This document shows positions 35,165 to 44,441 of a stretch of DNA of 64,000 nucleotides, in pieces. The notes beneath the pieces are model-generated. The model worked only from the letters and a program-made list of their open reading frames with translations. It did not search any database and had not been told where the DNA came from. The stretch comes from UBA12087 sp964370815. Lineage in GTDB: Bacteria > Chloroflexota > Anaerolineae > Anaerolineales > Villigracilaceae. The stretch's first letter is position 1. The number at the start of each line of letters is the position of its first letter. Made by a program: the position numbers and the translations under genes. The stretch is taken from positions 310,001 through 374,000 of the forward strand of contig CAYJKQ010000001.1 in the NCBI GenBank assembly GCA_964370815.1, read 5' to 3'.

Positions 35165-35596
35165 ATGCGCCCAGAATGGGATTCATATTTTATGAAGATT
35201 GCCTATGCTGTCTCCGAACGTAGCACCTGTGACAGGGCTTTTGTGGGGTGCGTGTTGGTCCAAGAGAAACGAATTCTTACTACTGGTTTCAATGGTTCAC
35301 CAAAAGGTCAACCTCACTGTGATGAAGAAGGGCATTTAATTGTTGAAGGTCATTGCATAAGGACTATTCATGCAGAAACAAATGCGATAATTCAGGCAGC
35401 TCTTCATGGAGTTTCTACCAAAGGGGCTACTTGTTATGTAACCCACTTTCCATGTATAAATTGCACTAAGGCTCTAATAAATGCGGGTATTGTCCGCTTG
35501 GTGTATTGTATCGCGTATAGAACTGACGAATATGCATTAAATTTTCTAAAAACAGCAAATATCGAAATAAATCAACAGGATTTTCACCAAAACTAA
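35165..35596 (+). CDS. dCMP deaminase (ComEB-like cytidine/deoxycytidylate deaminase)
   Basis: 143 residues. Zinc site HAETNAI near residue 69 (His plus catalytic Glu) and PCINC near 97 (two Cys). The extra Cys/His cluster around residues 20-58 (CDRAFVGC, HCDEEGH, HC) is the second zinc site of dCMP deaminases. The product dUMP feeds thymidylate synthesis. GAGGAG precedes ATG 35165. A membrane glycosyltransferase follows 42 nt later; comEA lies 2 kb further on the same strand. Confidence 0.93.
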   Translation: MRPEWDSYFMKIAYAVSERSTCDRAFVGCVLVQEKRILTTGFNGSPKGQPHCDEEGHLIVEGHCIRTIHAETNAIIQAALHGVSTKGATCYVTHFPCINCTKALINAGIVRLVYCIAYRTDEYALNFLKTANIEINQQDFHQN

Positions 35597-35638
35597 AAAT
35601 ATTTTTATCGAACATTTACTAAATTTGGGAGATTTATT

Positions 35639-37084
35639 GTGAATTTGATTAGGTCAGATAAATATTTCCCGACCAGAATATTTATCATTGCTCTATTATT
35701 TAGATTGATTCCTGTTCTGTTAACATCCAATCTTGGCATTGGTTTGGATGACATGTTCCAATATGACATGTTGGCAAGAAGCATTGAATCTGGAAACGGA
35801 TATCGATGGTACTCACAGGAAGATTTATACCTCGCTCAGCAATATATCACATTTGATATGTCAATGGTTGAATATGACACAAGAGGAATTTTGACTTCGT
35901 TCCGCCCACCTCTTTATCCGGTTTTCTTAGCATTGATTTATTTCATATTTGGTGCTGGTGTGAAACGATTTTTTATCGCCCGTATAATTCAGGCAATTAT
36001 TGGTGCTATCTTAGCTCCACTTACTTACTTAATCGCAACACATATTCTCCCAATAGATTTAAAATGGAGCAGGATCGCTGCCTGGATAATAGCACTTTAC
36101 CCTATGCTAATTATCTACCCATTATCGTTGGCTACTGAAAACCTATTCTTTATATTAATCAGTGGGTCTGTATTATCCCTATTGGTGGCTGAGAAAGAAC
36201 GTAAATGGCAATGGTTTGCTTTAGCAGGGATTCTGATCGGTTTGACTTCATTGACAAGATCAGTGGCACTGTTGTTTGCGGGATTGGTGGTTTGCTGGGT
36301 TTGGTTTATTCTAAAAGAACGAAAATTTGCAATAATTTTCTTCCTCTTGGTGAGTATGGTGACATTGCCTTGGATGCTTCGAAATACCTATTTTCACCAC
36401 AAATTGACAGGAATTGAATCTGCGCTTGGTTATGACCTGTACGTTGGCTATCATCCTGAAGGGTCGGGCACCTTTCAATATGGTATTTCGTTGGATTTGA
36501 TTCCATATCTTGATGATGGCTTACGGGACGAGATAGGTCAAAAGGAAGCCATTGGTTTTATTAAAACTAACCCGGCGCGCATACCTTATTTAGTTATCCG
36601 AAAATTAGGTTATTTTTGGGGTTTAGAGCGGAGAGCTTTAACTTATTTTTATTCTAATAATTTTTTTGGACCTATTACAAAACCCCTATTGATATTAATC
36701 TCCATTATTTTTCTAATTCCATTCGTTATTGTTAGTTTATCGGCAACATTAGGATTTGCCATGACAAAATGGAACCACTCTAATATCCTTATTGTATTTC
36801 TGATTGTTGGATATCTACTTCCACACATTCTAATCCTGGCAGAAGATCGCTTCCATCTAACGTTGATTCCTTTTTTAGGAATAGCTGCAGCTCATTGTTG
36901 GGGAATTGGTTGGCCTGAAATCCAGAGAAAATGGAAAACTGGAAATGGAAAAGTTGTTTTGATTATTGCTTTTGCAGTTTCGGGATTGATGTTGTCTAAC
37001 TGGATCATGGAACTTTATCGAGACAAACAGATGTTAGCTCTCTTGTTCGGAATAAATGGAAACACAACATATTTCCCATATTAG
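35639..37084 (+). CDS. Membrane glycosyltransferase, GT39/ArnT-like (GT-C fold)
   Basis: 481 residues, starting at GTG 35639 with GGGAG upstream. About 10 membrane helices. The acidic motif of GT-C enzymes is in the first external loop (GIGLDDMFQYDMLARSIESGNGY), followed by FRPPLYPVFLALIY, the usual pattern of polyprenyl-phosphate-sugar-dependent transferases. It probably adds a sugar from a lipid carrier to protein or glycolipid on the outer face; acceptor unknown. Second gene in the plus-strand run from the deaminase to the methyltransferase. Confidence 0.82.
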   Translation: MNLIRSDKYFPTRIFIIALLFRLIPVLLTSNLGIGLDDMFQYDMLARSIESGNGYRWYSQEDLYLAQQYITFDMSMVEYDTRGILTSFRPPLYPVFLALIYFIFGAGVKRFFIARIIQAIIGAILAPLTYLIATHILPIDLKWSRIAAWIIALYPMLIIYPLSLATENLFFILISGSVLSLLVAEKERKWQWFALAGILIGLTSLTRSVALLFAGLVVCWVWFILKERKFAIIFFLLVSMVTLPWMLRNTYFHHKLTGIESALGYDLYVGYHPEGSGTFQYGISLDLIPYLDDGLRDEIGQKEAIGFIKTNPARIPYLVIRKLGYFWGLERRALTYFYSNNFFGPITKPLLILISIIFLIPFVIVSLSATLGFAMTKWNHSNILIVFLIVGYLLPHILILAEDRFHLTLIPFLGIAAAHCWGIGWPEIQRKWKTGNGKVVLIIAFAVSGLMLSNWIMELYRDKQMLALLFGINGNTTYFPY

Positions 37085-37135
37085 AAAAAAGCCTATATTT
37101 ATTTAATAAAATAGATTTTTCGAGAGGATTTGAAT

Positions 37136-37753
37136 ATGGATATTAAGCTAAAGGAAGCGCTAATATTCGATTGGAAAATTGCTGTTCTTACGATTATTAG
37201 TACACTCCTAATAATTGTTGATCATTATTATCAATTAACCCCCTGGAAATTTTTAGACAGAACAATTTTATACTTATTAATTCCATTAGCGATCGTTCTA
37301 TTTGTCTTTCGAGAAAAACCAAGCGATTATGGTTTTTGCCTGGGAGATTGGAAAATTGGGATATTGTTAACCATTGGTAGTATTATCTTGATCGCTCCCA
37401 TTCTATGGATCGTAACACATGGAAATTTGGGGATGCAGGACTATTATCAGGATCAGCTAAACGGATTGCCCTGGACAACCTTTGCTGATCTTCTGGGGTG
37501 GGAATTTATATTTAGAGGTTGGTTGTTGTTTGGATATGGGAAAAAATTTGGACCTGATGCTTTGTGGCTTCAAGCTGTTCCATTTGCTTTAGCCCATATC
37601 GGTAAACCAGATATTGAGACTCTAACAACAATTTTTGGAGGATTTGTTTTTGGATGGATAGCCTGGCGGACTAAGTCATTTATCTACCCATTCTTGATCC
37701 ATTGGTTTGTGGCATCATTTACTATCATAGTTGCCGCAGGTTTACTGGGATAA
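37136..37753 (+). CDS. CPBP-family intramembrane metalloprotease (CAAX protease-like)
   Basis: About 205 residues from ATG 37136 (AGAGG upstream; a TTG at 37130 is less likely). Six or so helices. Motif 1 is GWEFIFRG: the second Glu and the Arg of the canonical EExxxR are present but the first Glu is Trp. Motif 2 is FALAH (FxxxH) and motif 3 has the later His in FLIHWF. Bacterial members process small peptides or act in bacteriocin self-immunity. Lies between the glycosyltransferase and comEA. Confidence 0.82.
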   Translation: MDIKLKEALIFDWKIAVLTIISTLLIIVDHYYQLTPWKFLDRTILYLLIPLAIVLFVFREKPSDYGFCLGDWKIGILLTIGSIILIAPILWIVTHGNLGMQDYYQDQLNGLPWTTFADLLGWEFIFRGWLLFGYGKKFGPDALWLQAVPFALAHIGKPDIETLTTIFGGFVFGWIAWRTKSFIYPFLIHWFVASFTIIVAAGLLG

Positions 37754-37780
37754 AATCTGTAAGAAAGGTTTGGATAATCG

Positions 37781-38329
37781 ATGATGAATAATGTGACAGT
37801 TAAGCAATCACTTTTATTAATTACAATTGGAATATTAATAGGTTTTTTGATGAGTGGGATTATATGGATTACTGCAAGTCCACCTCGTGGAAAGCCTGTA
37901 ACCCTGGTTACAAGGCAACCTGAACAATTGTTAAGTGTATATATTTCTGGAGAAGTACTCTTCCCAGGGGTTTATCAATTACCACCAGGAAGTAGGGTAA
38001 GAGATGCTATCGAAATTGCTGGTGGATTTCTTACTTCAGCAGATACCGATTCAATTAACCAGGCAGCATTATTGATTGATTCAAGTCATATCATTATCAT
38101 GCCATTACTCTTCGAGGAAAATCAGCAGACTTATGAGATCAACATAAATACTGCATCAATAACAGAATTAGAATCACTTCCTGGAATTGGGACAACGTTT
38201 GCAAAAAATATAGTCGATTATCGTTTGGAACATGGCCCATATTTGAGCATAGAGGAAATTCAGAAAGTTCCTGGGATTGGTCCGGTAACTTTCGATAAAA
38301 TTAAAGATCTAATTTCAACAGGTAATTAA
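37781..38329 (+). CDS. comEA: ComEA-like DNA-binding protein (SLBB + helix-hairpin-helix)
   Basis: 182 residues. One N-terminal membrane helix (about 10-32), an SLBB domain (VYISGEVLFPGVYQLPPGSRV), and two helix-hairpin-helix motifs at the C-terminus (LESLPGIGTTFAKNIVDYR and VPGIGPVTFDKI). In transformable bacteria ComEA binds incoming double-stranded DNA outside the membrane. ComEC is not next to it. It is followed by a methyltransferase gene after 5 nt. Confidence 0.93.
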   Translation: MMNNVTVKQSLLLITIGILIGFLMSGIIWITASPPRGKPVTLVTRQPEQLLSVYISGEVLFPGVYQLPPGSRVRDAIEIAGGFLTSADTDSINQAALLIDSSHIIIMPLLFEENQQTYEININTASITELESLPGIGTTFAKNIVDYRLEHGPYLSIEEIQKVPGIGPVTFDKIKDLISTGN

Positions 38330-38334
38330 ATATT

Positions 38335-38895
38335 ATGCCAGGCATGGATCACTTTGGTTTTCTAGCTCCTTGGTACGATAGAATTATCTCATATAAGGAA
38401 GATGAAGAATTAATTGAATGGGCGGAGTTACCATTTCCGGGCAAACTTCTTGATATAGGGGGAGGCACCGGAAGAGTTTCAAGATCGATGATCAATAGTG
38501 TGGGAAAATTAATAATTATCGATGTTTCCTTTGGGATGCTAAAAATTGCCAAAAGAAAAGGACTAATTGCTATTTCTGCATTTGGTGAATTATTACCTTA
38601 TCCATGCGAATCCTTTGGGCGTGTATTAATAGTTGATACATTGCACCATTGCATCAATCAACGAGAAGTCTTAATGGATTCATGGAGAGTTCTAAAGCCT
38701 GGAGGGTGTTTGCTGATTGTTGAGCCTAATTACGATCATTTGTCTGGAAAATTAATTAGAGTGTTTGAGAATATACTCCTGATGAAATCAAAATTTCTAT
38801 CAGATAGTGCAATAGTTACATTATTGCATGAACTCACTGAGGAAATTAAAATTAAACATGTGAAAGGAAATAGTTGGTTTAAAGCAAAGAAATGA
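38335..38895 (+). CDS. Class I SAM-dependent methyltransferase
   Basis: 186 residues. The SAM-binding glycine loop is LLDIGGGTGRVSR near residue 40; motif II-type IIIDVSFGMLKIAK, then VLIVDTLHHC and SWRVLKPGGCLLIVEP. It resembles the UbiE/COQ5 small-molecule type, but is short at its C-terminus, so the acceptor is unknown. It is the last gene of the plus-strand run, and the convergent acyl-CoA dehydrogenase gene ends 81 nt away. Confidence 0.85.
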   Translation: MPGMDHFGFLAPWYDRIISYKEDEELIEWAELPFPGKLLDIGGGTGRVSRSMINSVGKLIIIDVSFGMLKIAKRKGLIAISAFGELLPYPCESFGRVLIVDTLHHCINQREVLMDSWRVLKPGGCLLIVEPNYDHLSGKLIRVFENILLMKSKFLSDSAIVTLLHELTEEIKIKHVKGNSWFKAKK

Positions 38896-38976
38896 TATTT
38901 TACATATAACATTCCAAAAGGTCATTTGGGTTAATGAGAACAAACTCGAAAGAATATTAAATCCACCTAGGAAAAA

Positions 38977-40128
38977 TTAGTTATTATTTAGTACAAATCG
39001 GGCGATAACGAGCCTTTGAATTTCGCTTGTTCCCTCACCAATTGTCATTAAACGAGTATCCCTGTATATCCTTTCAACATCAAAATCACGTGAATAACCA
39101 TAACCTCCGTGAATTTGAATTGCATTTCGGGCTACTCTTTCCGCAATTTCCGAAGCAAAAAGTTTTGCCATAGCTGCTTGTTTGCTGAAAGGTCGCCCTT
39201 CTTGTTTTAACCAAGCAGCTTTGTATACAAGGAGTTGAGCTGCTTCGATCTCTGTCGAAGCGTCAGCCAGCATCCATTGTAGAGCCTGGTTTTCACTTAT
39301 TGGTTTTCCAAATGCTTTTCGTTCTTTGGAATATACAATCGCGCTTTCAAAAGCTGCACGGGCAAGTCCCAGACACAGTGCACCTATGCTAATTCGGCCA
39401 CCATCGAGAGTCTTTAAAGTTTGCGATAGACCATGTCCCTCCCCCCCTAGTAAATAGCTTAGGGGTACATGAACGTTTTCATAAGTAATTGCACAGGTTT
39501 GAGAACCATGAAGCCCCATTTTCTTTTCAGGAGGATGGATCCGCAATCCAGGAGTATCTGCAGGTACAATGATCATGCTCAATGAATGCTTTTCCGCATT
39601 CGGATTAGTGCGGATAAGGGTGATGATGTAGTCAGCAATATTGGCATTGGTTATCCACATTTTTGCCCCATTAATGACCCAATCGTTTCCGCTTTTTATT
39701 GCTTTGGTGGAGATGCCGCCTTGAAGGTCAGAACCAGCTCCTGGCTCTGTCAATGCCAAAGCAGCCAAGCGTCCATTTCCTGTAACAACTGGTTCTAAAA
39801 ACATTTTCTTTTGTTCTGGTGTACCAAAAAGGACAATTGGAGCACAGCCAAGCCCATTATGGGCTGCAATCGCTAATCCGGTTGAACCGCAACCCCATCC
39901 AACTTCTTCGAGGGTTATCGCAACGCTTAAGGCATCTAGGTTTGATCCTCCATTGTCTTCAGAAACCACTAGACCAAGAAGTCCAAGCGGTCCCATTTTT
40001 CTAACTGCATTCCAGTTAAACTCTCCACTTTCATCTACTTCGCGAGCAAAAGGTTTTACTTCTTTAGCAACAAAATTATGAACAGTTTTTTGCCACATTG
40101 TTTGTTCAGCCGAGAAATCAAATTCCAT
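38977..40128 (-). CDS. Acyl-CoA dehydrogenase
   Basis: 383 residues, a normal length for the short/medium-chain type. Features: ALTEPGAGSDL (FAD/substrate loop) near 128, the middle beta domain, DGGRISIGALCLGLA, QIHGGYGYSRDFDVERIYRD, and EGTSEIQRLVIAR near the end with the catalytic Glu of the IxEGTSEIQ motif. It oxidises an acyl-CoA to the 2,3-enoyl form and passes electrons to ETF; etfAB are not in the window. GGAGG precedes ATG 40128. Confidence 0.94.
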   Translation of the reverse strand: MEFDFSAEQTMWQKTVHNFVAKEVKPFAREVDESGEFNWNAVRKMGPLGLLGLVVSEDNGGSNLDALSVAITLEEVGWGCGSTGLAIAAHNGLGCAPIVLFGTPEQKKMFLEPVVTGNGRLAALALTEPGAGSDLQGGISTKAIKSGNDWVINGAKMWITNANIADYIITLIRTNPNAEKHSLSMIIVPADTPGLRIHPPEKKMGLHGSQTCAITYENVHVPLSYLLGGEGHGLSQTLKTLDGGRISIGALCLGLARAAFESAIVYSKERKAFGKPISENQALQWMLADASTEIEAAQLLVYKAAWLKQEGRPFSKQAAMAKLFASEIAERVARNAIQIHGGYGYSRDFDVERIYRDTRLMTIGEGTSEIQRLVIARFVLNNN

Positions 40129-40160
40129 TTTTTGCCTCCAAAACCAGACTTGTAGTGGAA

Positions 40161-40415
40161 CTAATAAATTGAGTTTTCCATGGATCCATCTTGAGAATTT
40201 TCCAATATTTCCTTTGCATCAGGCAATTGTTTTATAGGAACAAATATTTGAACTCTTGCAAACTCGCCGATATTTGTTGGATAAGCAAAATTTCCTCCTA
40301 CTGCTTCTTGAAAGAGCTCTACATCAATCCCATTTGCATTTAGTAAGCTTTGAAGTAATTCAGCATTCATACGGCCATAGGTTTCAGTAAGTAAAGCCCA
40401 TTTTAATCTGGTCAC
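40161..40415 (-). CDS. DUF2007-family small protein
   Basis: 84 residues. It has the pattern of DUF2007 putative signal-transducing proteins: W-x-LL-x-x-Y near the start, then EAELLQSLLNANGIDVEL-type helix/strand, GEFARVQIFVP, and DAKEILE close to the end. It lies 32 nt upstream of the acyl-CoA dehydrogenase gene in the same direction and is preceded by GGAGG. The decayed IS element lies just behind its start. Confidence 0.8.
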   Translation of the reverse strand: MTRLKWALLTETYGRMNAELLQSLLNANGIDVELFQEAVGGNFAYPTNIGEFARVQIFVPIKQLPDAKEILENSQDGSMENSIY

Positions 40416-40484
40416 GATTTACCTCCTAATAATTATATCAACCTATGTACCTAACGAATGTAACTAATTTAAATTTATTCCATA

Positions 40485-41022
40485 GCGGGTTCAATTCCCC
40501 GCCACTCTACGGCGTGATAAGGCTACCGCATGAGTCGTCTGCTCAGAAAAAGTCATAATGTATCGATTTTACTATATCATTTTGTGTGTCGAGCCAAATA
40601 CAGAAGGGTTGTTTTAGACGAAAAGGTAGACCATTTTTTTTAAAAGAAGTGTGAATAAATATTGCCAAAAGTTATCAAGTAGAGTTTCTCAAAATGGGAA
40701 CATATAAAGATAATGTACATTTTCTATTACAAACAGTGCCTACCTAAAGTTTTACGAAGATCATTAAGATGATCAAAAGTAACACGGCGCTCGAAGTATT
40801 CGCACGGGTACCATCAAGCATAAAGCAGTTGTGGGGTGGAGAATTTTAGGCAGATGGTTACTATGTTGGTACCGTAGGGCAACATGCTATAGTAGATGTG
40901 ATAAAGAAGTATGTAAAGAACCAGGGTCTAGAAGAAGAGTATATGCAATTACACGTGCAACTACACAAGTTGTTTTAGCGGACCGATAACCCGTCCGCTT
41001 ACGGCGCGGGGTAGTTCATTTT
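40485..41022 (+). mobile_element. Decayed IS200/IS605-family insertion sequence
   Basis: Both ends are recognisable. The left end has the hairpin GCGGG (40485-40489)/CCCGC (40498-40502) followed by CTCTACGGCG; the right end has AGCGGAC (40977-40983)/GTCCGCT (40993-40999) followed by TTACGGCG. The shared TACGGCG beside each hairpin fits single-strand transposition ends. Between them is one broken tnpA. There is no tnpB and no terminal inverted repeat, as expected for the IS200 type. Exact outer borders are not certain. It lies about 15 nt from the arfB stop codon. Confidence 0.75.
40530..40978 (+). pseudogene. Broken tnpA transposase (IS200/IS605 HUH type)
   Basis: From ATG 40530 one frame reads MSRLLRKSHNVSILLYHFV then AKYRRVVLDEKVD and stops; a second frame from about 40655 reads SYQVEFLKMGTYKDNVHFLLQ, SFTKIIKMIKS, KQLWGGEF, ADGYYVGTVGQ and VIKKYVKNQG. 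There are at least one frameshift and two internal stops (where Tyr and Trp codons are expected). The HUH histidine pair is damaged: DHVH is expected and DNVH is seen. The presumed nucleophile Tyr in KKYVKNQ remains. This copy cannot transpose by itself. Confidence 0.8.
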
Positions 41023-41036
41023 TTTTCGATTCGAGA

Positions 41037-41459
41037 TTACCAATCATCGGTAACAAACCAGCGATTTTTTTTGAGTTCTCCTCGTTTTTTCTTTTCAAAC
41101 ATTCGCGTAGCCTTTGCATTCCGACTTGGTTTTGATTTTATTCTTGTTTTAGGAATATTAATGGCAGCTTGAAAAAGGTGAATTAATCTTTGAATCGCAT
41201 CCATACGATTTTTGTCCTGAGTACGAAATGTCTTTGCCTCAATAATCAGGAATCCATCATCTGTCATGCGGTTTCCCGAAAGTCTGCTTAATCGTTGTTT
41301 CTCATCAGAGTTAAGCGATGAAGTCGATTGTACATGGATTCGTAGTCGAACTGCTGTTGATACCTTATTAATATTTTGTCCTCCTGGTCCAGATGCTTTA
41401 AAATACTCAAACAAAATTTCATTTTCATTTAGAAATCGGGATGGCGAAATTTGGATCAT
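41037..41459 (-). CDS. arfB: Alternative ribosome-rescue factor / peptidyl-tRNA hydrolase ArfB (YaeJ)
   Basis: 140 residues. The catalytic GGQ motif is in ASGPGGQNINKVSTAVRLR near residue 25, as in class I release factors, but the codon-recognition domains are absent. The C-terminus is basic (RNAKATRMFEKKKRGELKKNRW), which in ArfB inserts into the empty mRNA channel. It frees ribosomes stalled on broken mRNAs. The gene is intact although an IS200/IS605 relic lies just beyond its stop. Confidence 0.93.
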   Translation of the reverse strand: MIQISPSRFLNENEILFEYFKASGPGGQNINKVSTAVRLRIHVQSTSSLNSDEKQRLSRLSGNRMTDDGFLIIEAKTFRTQDKNRMDAIQRLIHLFQAAINIPKTRIKSKPSRNAKATRMFEKKKRGELKKNRWFVTDDW

Positions 41460-41594
41460 TAAAATTTCCAGAGATTCAATTCAAGATTTATTTCTTTAGA
41501 ATTCCCGGAAATATTCTACCAGGAAATATAAAAAAATATGAAAATAATAATTTGAATGTTAGAATTTTAGTTTAAAGAAATCTAGAAAGATTTA

Positions 41595-44390
41595 TTATTG
41601 ATTCAACCATTTTACTACTTTCTTAGGAAGGTCCTTTGATGGACCTACTACTTTTGTGCAATGTGGAAGGGAATTTACAAAAAAAAGACCATATTGTTTT
41701 GTTAAGATACGCCTATCTAAAATTACAACAACTCCTCGATCAGATTGATTCCTTATCAACCGACCAAAACCTTGTCGAAAACGAAGAATCGCTTCAGGTA
41801 GATGATATTGATTAAAAGGATCCTCAAATTCTTCTGATCTTGCTGCAATTAATGGTTCTGTTGGAACACCGAAAGGTAATTTGGTGATCACCAGAACAGA
41901 AAGCGCTTCCCCCGGAATATCAATTCCTTCCCAGAATGATCGAGTTCCCATTAATACTGCCTTGTCTGAGTTCCTAAAGTTCTCAAGTAAGGTATTTGGA
42001 GATGAGCCATCCCCTTGTTCGAAGACAATGATATCTTCTGTGGCTAGAGAACCGGAAATTGATTTTGAAGTGCGTTTTAGCTGAGCATAAGATGTGAATA
42101 AGACAAGAGTGCGTCCCATAGATGCACGGCAGAGATTGATAATAGTATTATTAAGCTGGAATTGATATTCATTTGTATGTGGTTCGGCAATATCATTGCA
42201 TAAATATAAAAGAGCAGCGTTTTCATAATCAAAGGGGGAACCAAGTGCAAGTTCATTTGCAGCCTCTGCTCCTAATCTGTTGCGAATATAATTAAATTCT
42301 CCATTTGTAGTCAATGTAGCAGACGTCAGAATAACGCTGGTTTTACTATGCCATATATATTCTTGTAATAATGAGCTGATATTTATTGGAGATGCGTGTA
42401 GTGATATTCGATTCCCAGCAGGTTGAACCTCTACCCAATATACAACTTCAGGTTTAGGTTGACCAATTAAAGATGATACATTTATTTCAATAGTAGTCAA
42501 TCTTCGAATTATGTTACCAAGGTTGCTTATCATATTTTCTGCAGATACCAAACCTTCATTAAATAATTCGGTAAAGGCTTTTTGGATGTCCTCAATTACA
42601 CCCGATAATAATTTTAGTGTATCGTATGAGGTATCCCAGGAAATCTCGACATCATCCCAACCTGGGAGAGTTCTGACGGATGGAATTATTCGAATTTGGA
42701 AAGCATATGGATTTGTTTGCTGACCATCCTGTTGGTCAGAAATAAATTTCTTCAGTGAAAGAAAAAATGCCTTTTGTTGATTCCCAAAACGGAAAGATAA
42801 CTCGCTGGCACGGGATACCAATTGGTTTAATGATGCAAAGTTAGAAGGACTTATACCACCTCGCGTTTCAGACAATGCATACGAGAGAGTTCCACCAGAA
42901 TTGGAGCCAATCTCACGTAGAAGACGCTCAATATCTGAATCGGACAATCGGAAACTAAGTGCGTCGGTTGTTGCAGACTCAAGATGATGCCCTTCATCAA
43001 TGATTAAGTATTCATAATCTGGAAGAACGCGATTGCCTGTAGCAATATCAGATAGGAGCAACGCATGATTGACAATAAGCAAGTGGGAAGTAAGCGCGGC
43101 TTGCCTTGCCTGGTAAAATGGGCAGACCCCACCGGTGCGCTCCAGGCAAGTCTCAGTTGTGCATTGGTCATCTTCTGCGGAAATATGAATCCAAACATCC
43201 AGTTCGCCTGTACCGTTTAGATGGATATCAGTCTTATCTCCAGTTTTATTGGTTTGCAGCCACACCAATGTTTTTGCAAGAACACGAAGTTCTTCAACAG
43301 ATTGGGGCGCTCTTTGACGAAGCATCTCAAAACGACGTGGGCAAAGATAATTTGACCGGCCTTTTAGAACTGATGCACGAATATCAATACCCAATGCATT
43401 TCGTAAGTCAGGAATATCTTTTTTTATTAATTGATCCTGTAAATTTATGGTATTGGTTGAAATAATAACTCGGGTATTGTTCTGAATTGCGAAAAGAGCT
43501 GCTGGAACAAGGTATGCAAAAGATTTTCCAACCCCAGTACCTGCTTCAACCATCAAATGCTGGGCGGATGAAAAGGATTCCGCTATTGCGCGAACCATTG
43601 CTACCTGTTCCGGACGATATTCAAATTTTTCAAAATAACTTGAAAATGGACCACCATATTCAAGGGTTGAGGCAATTTCATCAATGTTTAATGGTTGAAT
43701 TTCTTGATCAATTTGTAATGGAATCCCGGATATCTTTTCATCAGGAGTGAATGATTTTACTGAATTTTTTTTGTTCCTAGGAACTTTCAGTTGTGGTTTT
43801 TTTTCGCGATCGAGTAATATTTGCTGGAATGGCCAATTTCCTCCCCAATCAAGAGGTTCTCCGTGTTGTACAATCTCGGCAAGCAGATCTTCTGGTAATT
43901 TTCTTGCCATTTCCCAAAGACGTAGAAAAACCAGATGGGTCGCACGCGCATCATTGAGAGCTCTATGAGGATTACTATGCGGGACGATCAACTCCCTTGC
44001 CAATGCACCTAAGTTATAGCGACTGGTAGATGGTAAAAGCACAGCAGCCATTTCGTAAGTGTCCATGCTTGTGTTAAACGGAAATAAATTGTATTTTGCA
44101 AAAAAAGAAAGGTCGAAGCGAATATTATGACCAAGTATGGGGACAGATCCAACAAGTGTGGTCAGATCATCCAGCACATCTCGAATTCCAGGCGCGTTGC
44201 GAACCATCTCGTTGGAAATACCAGTTAGTCCTGTAATAAACTCTGGTATATGGCAATGCGGATTGATTAAGCTAAACCACTCATCTTCAACCCTGGTACC
44301 ATCGAAAAGCCGAACACCAATTTCAATAATCGCATCTTTTATCGGATTAAGACCAGTTGTCTCAATATCTAGTGCAGCAATGATTGTCAT
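41595..44390 (-). CDS. dinG: DinG-family helicase with N-terminal DnaQ-like exonuclease
   Basis: 931 residues. The 3'-5' exonuclease domain (about 1-165) has ALDIETTGLNP (Asp-Glu) then HNIRFDLSF and NPHRALNDARAT. The XPD/DinG superfamily 2 helicase follows: Walker A EAGTGVGKS near 282, Fe-S cysteines of the type C-x..C-x..C (NYLCPRRF, TTETCLERTGGVCPF), DEGHH as Walker B, and FTSYAQL plus GRLIRNQSDRG late. This exonuclease fusion is the Gram-positive DinG form. It unwinds DNA and R-loops during repair. Confidence 0.94.
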   Translation of the reverse strand: MTIIAALDIETTGLNPIKDAIIEIGVRLFDGTRVEDEWFSLINPHCHIPEFITGLTGISNEMVRNAPGIRDVLDDLTTLVGSVPILGHNIRFDLSFFAKYNLFPFNTSMDTYEMAAVLLPSTSRYNLGALARELIVPHSNPHRALNDARATHLVFLRLWEMARKLPEDLLAEIVQHGEPLDWGGNWPFQQILLDREKKPQLKVPRNKKNSVKSFTPDEKISGIPLQIDQEIQPLNIDEIASTLEYGGPFSSYFEKFEYRPEQVAMVRAIAESFSSAQHLMVEAGTGVGKSFAYLVPAALFAIQNNTRVIISTNTINLQDQLIKKDIPDLRNALGIDIRASVLKGRSNYLCPRRFEMLRQRAPQSVEELRVLAKTLVWLQTNKTGDKTDIHLNGTGELDVWIHISAEDDQCTTETCLERTGGVCPFYQARQAALTSHLLIVNHALLLSDIATGNRVLPDYEYLIIDEGHHLESATTDALSFRLSDSDIERLLREIGSNSGGTLSYALSETRGGISPSNFASLNQLVSRASELSFRFGNQQKAFFLSLKKFISDQQDGQQTNPYAFQIRIIPSVRTLPGWDDVEISWDTSYDTLKLLSGVIEDIQKAFTELFNEGLVSAENMISNLGNIIRRLTTIEINVSSLIGQPKPEVVYWVEVQPAGNRISLHASPINISSLLQEYIWHSKTSVILTSATLTTNGEFNYIRNRLGAEAANELALGSPFDYENAALLYLCNDIAEPHTNEYQFQLNNTIINLCRASMGRTLVLFTSYAQLKRTSKSISGSLATEDIIVFEQGDGSSPNTLLENFRNSDKAVLMGTRSFWEGIDIPGEALSVLVITKLPFGVPTEPLIAARSEEFEDPFNQYHLPEAILRFRQGFGRLIRNQSDRGVVVILDRRILTKQYGLFFVNSLPHCTKVVGPSKDLPKKVVKWLNQ

Positions 44391-44441
44391 TACATTATTT
44401 GGATTGATTTGAAAACAAACTATTTTCTACGTGACCAATTC

